From contig CP136066.1 of the NCBI GenBank assembly GCA_032622095.1, forward strand, positions 94,945,319-95,009,318: a stretch of DNA of 64,000 nucleotides, given 5' to 3'. The translations under genes and the position numbers were made by a program. Below the pieces are notes generated by a model that was not told where the DNA came from, searched no databases, and worked only from the letters and a program-made list of their open reading frames with translations. This DNA comes from Siphonodentalium dalli. Taxonomy: Eukaryota > Mollusca > Scaphopoda > Gadilida > Siphonodentaliidae. Below, in pieces: positions 50,821-60,221 of the stretch; the first letter of the stretch is position 1, and every line of letters begins with the position of its first letter.

Positions 50821-50983
50821 TAGGGTGAGCGCGAACGCAGACCCCAAAACGCATAAATTACACAGTCGAGTTACCCACATTTGGGGTAATCGCTCGGGTC
50901 ATCCAAACCGAAGTGCAATGGTAAGGACTCGCCAAGGGGCCACCGCCTTTTGGATCACGGTTAGCCCTCTGCCAGGTAAGTAT
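50821..50983 (-). ncRNA. U1: U1 snRNA-like gene, type I, copy H
   Basis: A full-length 163-nt minus-strand U1, identical by eye to copies A and B over the RNA: ACTTACCTG, GATCCAAAAGG loop, ATTGCAC, AATTTATG and stem-loop IV. The upstream block differs by a single base (ACGTGTGGTG for ACATGTGGTG) in the putative PSE. Confidence 0.88.
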
Positions 50984-52961
50984 GCTTGAGCACGAAATCA
51001 ATTCCGGCCAGTATACAGCGGCGCAGTGAATACGTGTGGTGTCCATTGTTAAAATTAATTATAAACCTTTTTATTTTTGAATGTTTTCGTCGTAATTCAA
51101 CTCAGAAGTAAATTGAATGTTAGGCGTTTCCATACGTTGCGAAACTGTGGAAATAATACTGCATATTGTCAGATAAATGCATGAAATTTCGGAGTCAGTA
51201 CGAAAAATATAATGATGTTCGTCTAGCGTATGACTTTGGTAGAGTTATCGCTCCTTAGTCTACATGGGTGATTATTTTTAACTGGCTGAAACGGGCGTCG
51301 AATGTGACTGCGCAATCGGCAAACCTCGGTTATTTCCGTACGCAAAACTATTTCTGCAAGAACGATAATCCGAGAAGTTGCGATTGGGGATGCGCGGTCC
51401 CTGCACAAATGGGCCTGTATAGCCCCTTTGTGCGTTTGGGGCATACGGCCCCTGTATGCGCACTATGCGCTTCCTAAATAGTCACACAGGTTCAGATTCG
51501 ACTTATTTGATTCCGAAATAAGTCAAGCCCACAGGCCCCATAGTGGAATTATACCCGTTATTCTGTTGGATGGCGCGGGCCACAATGAAAACACATAGAT
51601 AAAGAGCGTACATCTGATCTGCAAATATATATTGAACCTAAATATTCACATTTATTTGATTCTTAAATAGGCCGATAGTGAGCTTATTTTAATATGTGGT
51701 TTTGGTTTTATTTTGATAAAATAAAAAATAAAAAACCTCCACCAGGGCACCCCAAGTCACCACACCATATTTGGTTGAAATCGGTCTTGGGGTCTGGGAG
51801 AACAATCCGAGGTGACACACGGACAGACAGACAGATCCTACTATTCTATATATATCGCGGCTAAATTTTACGACGTTTTGAAATTTATACGACAAAATAG
51901 AATCAACATTTATGCCTCGATGTTATAAAGTTACACTTTTACGACCTTTTTTCAGTGAGTCAAGAATACAGTTAGCTTGGTGACATTTTCGTTTTACCAA
52001 ATCATACTCTTCATAACCATGTATGGGGTTGTCGGCTTGTTGGGTAGTATAAATCACAGGCATTGGCACTCGGTGTGAACGCACCATTAGAGTAATTTAT
52101 TATTATTCTAAGGGTGCATTCACACGGAGTGTCCATGCCTGTGAGTGCGAAGCTATATTATGGAATGGGAACCAGACTATCTAGTAATGGATAACCTTTG
52201 GCTGAGTTGACAGGGCACACGCTGGAGGGATACACGCCCATATGTATGGACGGGCGGATTGACCCGTGTTCGAACGTGGACAAAAAATGTGTCCACAAAT
52301 GAATTCTATATATACATAGGGTTAAAGGTACTCAACCCGATAAAACTCCTCTCAATTACTATTTCAATGGCTTCGGGGGTCAAAAATATTTGATTCGAGT
52401 CGAGGAAGTCACCCATCAAAGCTCAGATTTGTTAGATATCGATTTTAGAAATCTATTATTTTTCATTATCGGGAATACTATCTGGCCCAGAACTCAGTCT
52501 AAATTGCGTTAAAATTACCACTTGATTTTAGAGTTATTCATCCTTGTCTGTTTGAATAGATTTGGAGTACACATCCAGAGCAGATTACGGCAGTTATTAG
52601 TACTGATCTCGAGAACATAACAAATTTGAAAAATCAATATCTAATAACTCTGAGCTTTGTTTGATGGGTTCCTCGACTCGAATCAAATATTTTTTACCCC
52701 CAAAGCCAAAGAAATAGTAATATAGGACCCTCTGATCGGATTGTTGTTGTTGGAATCTGTTGAGATGGGGACCCTCTTTACGGGTTGAGTACCTTTAAAT
52801 TCATTTCAAGATTTATACACTCACAATAAACGATTTATGTGATTAATGCATTTATTGTTGTCTACCTCCATGCATAAATCGAGAGCATATTTGCAATGAA
52901 TATACATTGTCTATAAAATATATACACCAACTATTGATAGTGTACAAATTGGTTATAATGT
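50984..52961. repeat. Segment alpha, fourth copy, truncated
   Basis: No gene is seen. Collinear with 6992-8450. It carries a TTAA MITE at 52326-52794 and breaks off near 52961. Confidence 0.65.
52326..52794. mobile_element. TTAA-site MITE (AGGTACTCAACCCG termini)
   Basis: A 469-bp element with ends AGGTACTCAACCCG / CGGGTTGAGTACCT. TTAA lies on both sides (52322-52325 and 52795-52798). The paralogs near 8284, 20270 and 34287 have GGGTTAAATTCA without insert. The related copy is at 59286-59676. A TTAA TSD is piggyBac-like, though the termini lack the usual CCC start. Confidence 0.85.
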
Positions 52962-53021
52962 TGTTTGTGGAACAGTAAGACAAATGGACCCTGGTAATCC
53001 ATTTACGTGAGGCATGTACAG
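52962..53021. other. 60-bp inverted piece at a segment junction
   Basis: This stretch (GTTTGTGGAACAGTAAGACA... to TGTACAG) is the reverse complement of sequence in segment alpha near 8457-8535, with an internal loss of about 11 bp. Segment beta follows almost at once. It marks a small inversion at the alpha-beta breakpoint. Confidence 0.7.
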
Positions 53022-53062
53022 CAATTAATTTTTAATTCAGCGCAATTGGATTATGCTTCAGC

Positions 53063-53649
53063 CAGGGGTGGTGCCAGGATTTCTCCGACGCAGGTGTTAG
53101 GATCCCCCGACAGGGTGCTATATATAGCTACCGCGGGCTGACAACTGCATGCAGACCTCCTCGACAGGGGGCTAGTAACGCTGAAATGGTCATTGTCACC
53201 CCCTTTCATTCAGTTGGGTACCCAGCTTTTTAAAACTTTCAGTTGGGTACCCAGCTTTTAAAAAATTTACAGTTGGGTACCCAGTTTTATGAGCAGTCAA
53301 TCTGCAGTACCTATGTCATATACATGCAATTCTTCTCTGCTATTATTTTCAAGCATCGTGACGAATAGACATCATAATTCATATGTAAACAAGAATTCAC
53401 ACATTTACCAGGTTCGTTTCGCAATCAAATGAGGGCAACCACTAATTAAATCAAGCTCTGTGTGAGATTTCATAAAGCTGGGTACCCAAGGGTAAATTTT
53501 ACAAAAGCTGGGTACCCAACTGAAAATAAAAAAGAGCTGGGTACCCAACTGAACGAAAGGGGTTGACAGTGACCATTTCAGCGCTAGTAACCCTCTCCGA
53601 CAGGGGCTGTAGCCACCCCGCACATCCTTCTCCCCTGGCACCATCCCTA
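53063..53649. mobile_element. hAT-like MITE, third copy, carrying a nested element
   Basis: The left end CAGGGGTGGTGCCAGG and the right end CCTGGCACCATCCCT are flanked by GCTTCAGC (53055-53062 and 53650-53657). A 403-bp MITE (53180-53582) is inserted in it. Confidence 0.65.
53180..53582. mobile_element. MITE with 9-bp TSD and GCTGAAATGG termini (nested)
   Basis: The ends are GCTGAAATGGTCATTGTCA / reverse complement with two mismatches. The direct repeat GCTAGTAAC lies on both sides (53171-53179 and 53583-53591). Subterminal tandem units built on CAGTTGGGTACCCAGCTTTT (three per side) are in inverted orientation at the two ends. A 9-bp TSD fits Mutator-like elements. Related to 60619-60928. 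Confidence 0.8.
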
Positions 53650-53797
53650 GCTTCAGCGTTATTGGATAACGCTTCAGTCCAATTAATAGTACATGTAAAT
53701 TTGGCCCTCATATATAGAAGCCACGCATGGGAAAAGGCCAGAATCGGTGATTTAGTTTATGTCGTTGATTTCCATCAAACTTCTATTATAGTATATA

Positions 53798-54368
53798 CTA
53801 GCCGATGAGCCCGACGTTGTCCGGGCTATTCAAAAACCAAATTTCAAGTCGATAGCTCCACCCGTTACCGAGATCTGGTCTGCGCATGCGCGAAGCTGGC
53901 GTCGCACGGGCTCGGCGACCCGATAAAATTCGTATCCGGGGTAAGATACATTCACATACCAAATTTCAAGTCGATAGCTCCACCCGTTTCCGAGATCTGG
54001 TCTGCGCATGCGTGAAGCTGGCGTCGCACGGGCTCGGCGACCCGATAAAATTCGTATCCGGGGCAAGATACATTCACAGAGCAAATTCAAGTCGATAGCT
54101 CCACCCGTTTCCGAGATCTCGTCTGCGCATGCGCGAAGTTGGCGTCGCACGGGCTCGGCGACCCGATAAAATTCGTATCCGGGGCAAGATACATTCACAT
54201 AGCAAATTTCAAGTCGATAGCTCCACCCGTTTCCGACATCTCGTCTGCGCATGCGCGAAGCGGGCGCCGCACGGGCTCGCCAATACGACAACGTCGACCG
54301 CCTGGTCAAACTACACACACGTACCAAGTTTCGTCCCGATAGGTCGAAAATCGTAGATTTGTATTAAT

Positions 54369-54402
<34 letters not shown>

Positions 54403-54424
54403 GGTCTTCAAAATATATATGAGA
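53798..54424 (-). mobile_element. Non-autonomous Helitron with 122-bp repeats, complete copy
   Basis: On the minus strand it begins TCTCATATATATTTTGAAG and ends GGCTCATCGGCTAG, with hairpin GCCCGGACAACGTCGGGC just upstream. It sits between A (54425) and T (53797). The paralogous site near 29089 (CTATATAGTAATATCC) has no insert. It contains four 121/122-bp units and a GACA microsatellite near 54371-54400. The termini and A/T target are canonical for Helitrons. Confidence 0.85.
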
Positions 54425-55170
54425 TAGTAATATCCGCGGGTTATACGGATTATAATGGTGTGGTCTAAAGATGTCTAAGTTATAGGGAGGGTGCTGGCAG
54501 ACAATTATAAAAATTCATAGTACATTTTGTCGCCAATTTATACCATGCAAACGTATATACGCGCGCGTGTAACTTATCGCCGGTGTTCTCCAAACTTTGA
54601 TGTAGGCAGCCTATGTATGATGAGGAATACAATGCATGATGTATTTTCAATTTTCTGAAGTAGCGTTAACAGGTCACTGATGGTGTCCGTATGGACACAA
54701 GGGGAATTGTCACACGGGGGCGGCTCATATCCAATACACATATTATACAGGTAAAAAAAAAAAACGATTGTGACGGATAACGATATACACAATGCACCTC
54801 ACAAAATTGTGTCTTTTGGTGCATGGTGTAAGTCCGCTTTCCTAGAGAGGAAACCGATAACCTGATCGTGTATCTGGGAAAGTTTGTCAGTTGCTTTCCG
54901 GGGGTCAGTGGTGTCTACGTGTTGTGGTGTGATTTCATAGTGAAGTTAGCCTTTCAGAGTCTTTCTCCGTTAATATAATTAATGTGTGTTGAACCATCGA
55001 CGTATATAAATACAGATCGATGGTTGAACTTATTATCTGAACAGTTATCACCAATGAATATGCATCATTCAGCTATTGCATTATCTGTTTTTTATCTGTT
55101 TTATTACCTGAACACCCATTAAATGAACCACGCGACCACAGGTCGTTTATTAACTTGTCACCTGACCATT
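54425..55170. repeat. Segment beta, last partial copy
   Basis: Matches 29084-29818 and 47037-47777 with more decay. The frame that is open in those copies is shifted here by a lost base near 55119. Similarity ends at about 55170 (GACCATTTCC), closing the duplicated array. Confidence 0.65.
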
Positions 55171-56371
55171 TCCCAACCAATGCCGAATATGAATAATTTT
55201 GCTCTTCTTTTATCTATTTTTCTATCTGTCGTCTGTTTTATTACCTGAACACCCCTCTAAATGAATAATAGACCGTTCAAATGTAGGCCTATGCGGTATG
55301 TGGGAGAATCCATTCAGTGTAGAACGGGTTAATTAATAAAGTAGTAATATAGACACGATTCGAAATGAAAGAAGCTTTTTTTCGGATACCGGTAGGCCTA
55401 CAGTATCACTTAGAAGTATATCCCATGTAGGCCTACTTATTTTATTATAGATTCATATAATCAAGCTTGAAACTATCCGTTTTGTGTTTATTTAAAAAAA
55501 TCATCTTAGATATTTGCAAGGTTTCTAATATTTGGATTCGTTTTGTAAATTATTAGTTCATTTATTTAATAAGTTAAGCATTGCAAAATTGACACCAAAT
55601 ATTTTTCATCTGTTCTGCTAAAGGTACATTTAGAAATTTAACTGCCAGTGGGTGGTAGAAGGCTTACCTGATAATATTTTGTTAATAGTTTATTCAGATT
55701 TAGTATACCTGTGGCATATATCTAGAATGGCTTTATTTTGTTAATTTTGTACCCCTGTTAAGAACTCGTGAGCAGTAGTAGTTTGACAGTACTTAGCCCG
55801 CAGAAACTCAAAGTTAGGCCTACTTGTTCGTCACAATCTTGATTTGATTTGATTTTTTGAATTGTCTCATGATTTGATATTGATTAATTTAAATTTGAAA
55901 TTTTGAATGTTGGAAGAAACAATTTGAAATAATATATTTACAAGTTTAAACAATGCTTTATATATAACACCACTTTGTGTTATTGACTTTTTGTAATAAT
56001 TATGATAACTTTTAGGATAATTTTATACAGAAAAAACTTATAAAAATAGTTTTGTATTTTGTTGATTGTTATGGAAATCTCAAAATATACAATATAATTT
56101 GTATAGGCCTAATCAGCTATATTGTCTTTATTATTTATCGCAACCATGAACAAGCGATTTGTGATCAGACTGACAAACGCGGAAGAAAATTTCGTGAACT
56201 AATTTCTCAGGTTTTACAGTAAAACGGAGGCTTTATTTTTAATCACAGTTTATCGAGTAGCTCCGACTGTTGTGTGAGATGAGCGAACAAAAAGTCTTGG
56301 AAGATGATTTGAATTGGTTGCAATGGGACGTTTTATAAGTTTCGCAAATTTACCGAGTTCTGCAGGACAAC
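55171..56371 (+). promoter_or_regulatory. Putative promoter and 5' leader of the EF-hand gene
   Basis: Unduplicated AT-rich DNA with several GTAGGCCTA words (near 55285, 55391, 55426 and 55819). The 3' part, about 56220-56371, is less AT-rich and leads without a splice signal to the ATG at 56372, so it is the likely leader. No TATA box can be assigned with confidence. Confidence 0.35.
56279..56338 (+). promoter_or_regulatory. Upstream ORF in the putative leader (19 codons)
   Basis: ATG at 56279 opens a frame encoding MSEQKVLEDDLNWLQWDVL and stops at TAA 56336-56338, in the same frame as and 33 bp before the main ATG. If the leader is right, initiation here would reduce translation of the main frame. 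No base supports this beyond the open frame. Confidence 0.35.
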
Positions 56372-56523
56372 ATGACGGATAATTCGGTTAACTTAGAAGG
56401 GATAAATGTGTCTCCAAAATCAGTGAGTTCTGGTGGAAGTGACTCCAGCAGCACAAGCGAAGAAGAAAGACTTCGGCGACTTTTTCAAAATTGTGATGCT
56501 GATCGGGATGGATTGCTGGACGT
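56372..56523 (+). CDS. MCC: First coding exon of an EF-hand protein, probably MCC
   Basis: ATG in a good context (AACATGA) opens 50 codons plus two bases, closed by a splice donor GTGTAAGAT, cut before GTAAGA at 56524. The peptide has a Ser-rich stretch SSGGSDSSSTSEEERLRRLF (residues 19-38), then NCDADRDGLLD. This is the start of an EF-hand loop with D at positions 1, 3 and 5 and G at 6. From memory, the long isoform of MCC (a scaffold linked to Wnt signalling and cell migration) has the same plan: Ser-rich N-terminus, EEER.RRLF, then an EF-hand. Rab11-FIP3/4-type EF-hand proteins are an alternative. The frame upstream is closed by TAA (56336), which supports this start. No second exon is found in the window, so intron 1 exceeds 7.4 kb. 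Confidence 0.6.
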
Positions 56524-57235
56524 GTAAGATTTCTTTTATTTTCTGTATTTTATACGACTTTTTAATAATTTAGTCACACGACATTCGATTGAGATCAAAC
56601 TGGTATGCACAGTGATACATGGTCGAAAAATAATCAGATATGTCGAGGACAAATGTTTGTGATATGTTCCCCAATTTCGTTATATTCGGTCAATTAGGCT
56701 AGGCCAATTTTCACGTAATGTCTGATTTTTACGTCACGATACTTAAGGCGGGCACCTGCTATGAACCAAGGTACCCGGTTATATAGTGTGACGTTTGTAT
56801 GGACGTGGCTCTGTCGTTACACCCCCCCCCCCCAAACATCGGTAAAAATTTTAAGTTAAATTTTTTTGAACGATCGACTAGCTCTAGCTGTTTCTGTTAC
56901 TGGTGTTAGAATAGTCCAGTTCACAGACAAACTAAAATAGATTTAAATTTTGAGATACTAATACGTTCATTGGAGTAATACTTTAGGCCTACATTCACAT
57001 CACATGCAACTAGGGTTGCCACAATTTATATTAGATTAATCGACTACTAGTAACCTTCGACAGGTGTGTTAACTAGTCGACGGTTATTTACTTTCAAATT
57101 CATCGATGATTCACCCAAGGGATGGTGGTGTGTATGTTTGTGTATGTAAGCAGGACTTTGCACTGATGACATTCATGGAATGGAAGTTAACACATGCAAC
57201 ACAATGTACCACGCCACGCGACAGCCTGTTCTATC
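56524..57235. other. Intron sequence, nothing recognised
   Basis: AT-rich DNA with a poly-C run at 56821-56833. A stretch near 57006 (TAGGGTTGCCACAATTTA) has a distant reverse-complement partner near 61814. No exon is seen. Confidence 0.4.
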
Positions 57236-57239
57236 ATCG

Positions 57240-57365
57240 GTATCCAGACGATTGGGACCTTGGACGATTGGGACCTTAAGTTGGACGTTTGGGACCTTGG
57301 ACGATTGGGACCTCGGGATTATTGGGACCTCGGACGTTTGGGACCTAGGACGATTGGGACCTTGA
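57240..57365. repeat. Short tandem array, left partner
   Basis: About eight units of roughly 15-16 bp, GACGATTGGGACCTTG and variants. The reverse-complement array (CCAAGGTCCCAATCGTCC) lies at 60155-60221, 2.8 kb away. The arms may be ends of a foldback element, but no TSD is evident. Confidence 0.65.
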
Positions 57366-57666
57366 GTCAAGACAGCTACGACTTAAAAGAAATATCGTCG
57401 TCAGAACGAGAATAAAGGCAACGATCAATAAGATGTTACAGTTAAATGCTTGCTCGTTTTGACGTTAATCAAATATCATCGTTATTATTGTTTTTCATTA
57501 TATACTTTTTTCAGTATCTTTTAAAATAACTGTATAATACTTGTCAATAACCCGAACTATGCACTTCTAAGCCCCAATCATGTTAACCCAGATGACAGAG
57601 AAACTATAAACTCCAATTCAATCTTACATATGCTTTAATATTTACATATATACTAGTCTATATATA

Positions 57667-58048
57667 CCCCGCTGGACAAAACAAGTGTCCATTGGCACCG
57701 CGGTGTATTTGCCGTTCGGCCCGCGGTGTCAGAGTTTGTAACTGCAGTTGAGCACCGCGGCCGAACGGCAAGTACACCGTGGCCCAACAGCAAGTACACT
57801 GCGGCCGAAAGGCAACTACACCGCAGCCGAACGGCATGTACACCGTGGTTAGATTTCTGGTTTGCATCGTCTTTTTTTCAGTTTAATGAACGTACACCGC
57901 GGCGCGGCAATTACACCATGGCCGAACGGCAAGTACGCCGCGGCCCAACTGTAGTTAGCCGGTGGAGCCGCGGTGTAGTTGCATTTCAGCCACGGTGGCA
58001 ACGCTAACTGCACCGCGGTTAGGTGGACACTTGTTTTGTCAAGCAGGG
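57667..58048. mobile_element. MITE with TA target and GC-rich subterminal repeats
   Basis: The ends are CCCCGCTGGACAAAACAAGT and ACTTGTTTTGTCAAGCAGGG, flanked by TA on both sides (57665-57666 and 58049-58050). The interior is degenerate copies of a ~17-bp unit, GCCGAACGGCAAGTACACCG, in direct and inverted orientation. TA sites suggest Tc1/mariner or a similar group. No transposase is present. Confidence 0.7.
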
Positions 58049-58464
58049 TACTAATATAGTCTTCTATAATCCTAATATTTCCCATATGGTCTGGCGACAA
58101 CTGGAGTCAGTCCAGCACCACTGCACTGTTCACATATTGGAGTGACCGTCTTGTACCGATCTCTTAATGATGGCTTCAGAACACCACCTTCTCCTCCGCA
58201 TTCAGTGAAGGATCTAGGTATTTTTTGAGGACACCTGTTTTTGGGCAATGATATGCCAAAGGCATAACCTGAAGGCCTGAGCGGAGGAAGGTTTGGGAGG
58301 GGTGACCCCCCCTGTTGATGGTGGGGGCCACCGGTTCTCACCCTGGAAAATTTGTGAAAATCCATTGCATTTAGAGCTAATCTAGCCTCTAGGGCAGAGT
58401 CAGTATTTTGAATTTTACTGAGAGGTCAATTTGATTAAGTTTCTCAAGCATAACTCTGGAATTT

Positions 58465-59096
58465 TTTTTGGGGTATACTGTTTTGCACCTGTGCGTCCGG
58501 ACGCTCTCACCAGAGCGTACTTGTGGGGTGCGATGAAATTAACTCTCTTTAAAATTCGATTTTCCATGTACGTTACTTGTGGGGTGCACCCCACAAGTCA
58601 TGCAAACAAAAGATCGCACCTCACAAGTACCCTGTCGTGCGTATAGCCGTCCGTACATCCATCCGATGTCTGTTCATGTCATAACTTGAACAGTAGTACT
58701 CGGATCTCAATGAAATTAGGTATGGATGTTCACTACTATGAGGACATTAAACAGAGGGTTTCATCGTTTTGTTCGGATTTTCCATTCTAGAGTGTTTCAT
58801 CTTTGTTTATCTGGAAATGTTGGCTGTTTGGTCCATCCGACGTCTGTTCTGAGGTCATAACTTGAACAGTAATGCTCGGATCTCAATGAATGTTCACCAC
58901 TATGAGGACATTTAATGGCACATTCAACTGTTTTGTTTTGGTTTTTTGTTTTATAGTTATTCATCTTTGTTTACATGAAAATGCTGATTTTTTGGGTCCA
59001 TCTGTCTGAGTATAGCAATCATAAGTTATATAGATATGCCCAAATCAGGCGGTATGCGCTAAGAGGGTATGCACCGGATGACAGTCGATCTCTTGT
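58465..59096. repeat. Insert of about 630 bp in the left arm, with an internal doublet
   Basis: Absent from the right arm, which reads GGAATTTTTTATATATGTATG. It contains two related lines: GTCATAACTTGAACAGTA.T.CTCGGATCTCAATGAA near 58675 and 58853. Another line, TACTTGTGGGGTGC, is repeated near 58519 and 58574. It is probably a mobile element; its class is not assigned. Confidence 0.5.
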
Positions 59097-59285
59097 TTTA
59101 TATGTATGGATTGGAAATGCTTATAAGATATTGTCAGATATCTTTTGGTTCAATGGACTATGATTATCCGGCTTGAAATGAGACTTACCATTATCACTCT
59201 AATTCATATAATAGGCTATTTTATAAAATTCAAGTGAAACACTTACATAATATACTACATGTAGTACAGAAACAATGTCTATTAA

Positions 59286-59676
59286 AGGTACCGTACTCAA
59301 TCCGATCAAACTCCTCTCAATTACTATTTCAATGGCTTCGGGGGTCAAAAATATTTGATTTGAGTCGAGGAAGCCACCCATCAAAGCTCAGATTTATTAG
59401 ATATCGATTTTAGAAATCTATTATTTTTCAATATCGGGAATACTTTCTGTCCCAGAAGTTTACCGAAAAAGCCGACCGACATACTCTCAATACTAAATTA
59501 CATTGAACAAAATGTTGCTATACAACACATTTTGGGCAATTATATACGATAGTTCACAGTCGTTAGCATTATTTTTGGATAATTAATCGATTCTGATAAC
59601 TCAAGTGACCTTTGATAAAATTTTGTTGTTGTTGGAATCTGTTGAGATGGGGACCCTCTGATCGGATTGAGTACCT
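59286..59676. mobile_element. TTAA-site MITE, second copy
   Basis: A 391-bp relative of 52326-52794, with TTAA on both sides (59282-59285 and 59677-59680). The right arm of the inverted duplication (62437-62440) keeps the single TTAA empty site. The middle differs from the first copy. Confidence 0.85.
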
Positions 59677-60154
59677 TTAAGTTAGTAATTACTATTTATA
59701 GTACTAATCTCTATGTTAATTTTTCATTTGGTATTATGATATCCCACCTGATAACCAGGTTGATTTGATCAAATTGTTAATGTTCCTGTACTGTATTTGA
59801 TTGAAATACTGAAGTCTGAAGGCTGAATGATAACAAACCTGAACTATTTGAAGTTTTCACAGATGAAAGCTAGATAAAGCCAAACATACTTTACAGTACG
59901 GTATGATTCCAACTGTTGAACTTAAATCTTTTTGTAAACTTAAATTTCTTATGGCAATATATATAAATATATTAATGTTATGCATCTTGTTTTTATATGA
60001 ATTGGGACATAAATTGAAAAAAAAAAAAAAATATATATTTTTTTTTTTGCAATGGCAATAAAAAGTTTAGGGTCGGGGGTTTAAAATAGGGTCGGTCGGG
60101 TTAGCAGAAACAAACGTCTTTTTTTTTAGGCCTTACACAAATAAAATTTGATTC

Positions 60155-60221
60155 AAGGTCCCAATTGTCCGAGGTCCCAATCGTCCAAGGTCCCAATCGT
60201 CCAAGGTCCCAATCGTCCGAC
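60155..60221. repeat. Short tandem array, right partner
   Basis: Four units of CAAGGTCCCAATCGTC, the reverse complement of the array at 57240-57365. Confidence 0.65.

Larger units (their letters stand above)
58180..60000. repeat. Left arm of a large inverted duplication
   Basis: Three blocks, 58185-58464, 59097-59285 and 59677-59945, are the reverse complement of 62930-62630, 62640-62437 and 62436-62145 at about 80-85% by eye. The left arm carries two extra inserts: 58465-59096 and the TTAA MITE at 59286-59676. Confidence 0.75.

Noticed and set aside
53830-54327. A 165-codon minus-strand frame with internal repeats
   Set aside because: It is the same Helitron minisatellite read in one frame. 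No start context or family.
57726-58007. GC-rich array considered as a coding exon or CRISPR-like array
   Set aside because: The units are degenerate, inverted at the two ends and bounded by inverted termini with TA sites, so it is a MITE. CRISPR arrays are not expected in an animal genome.
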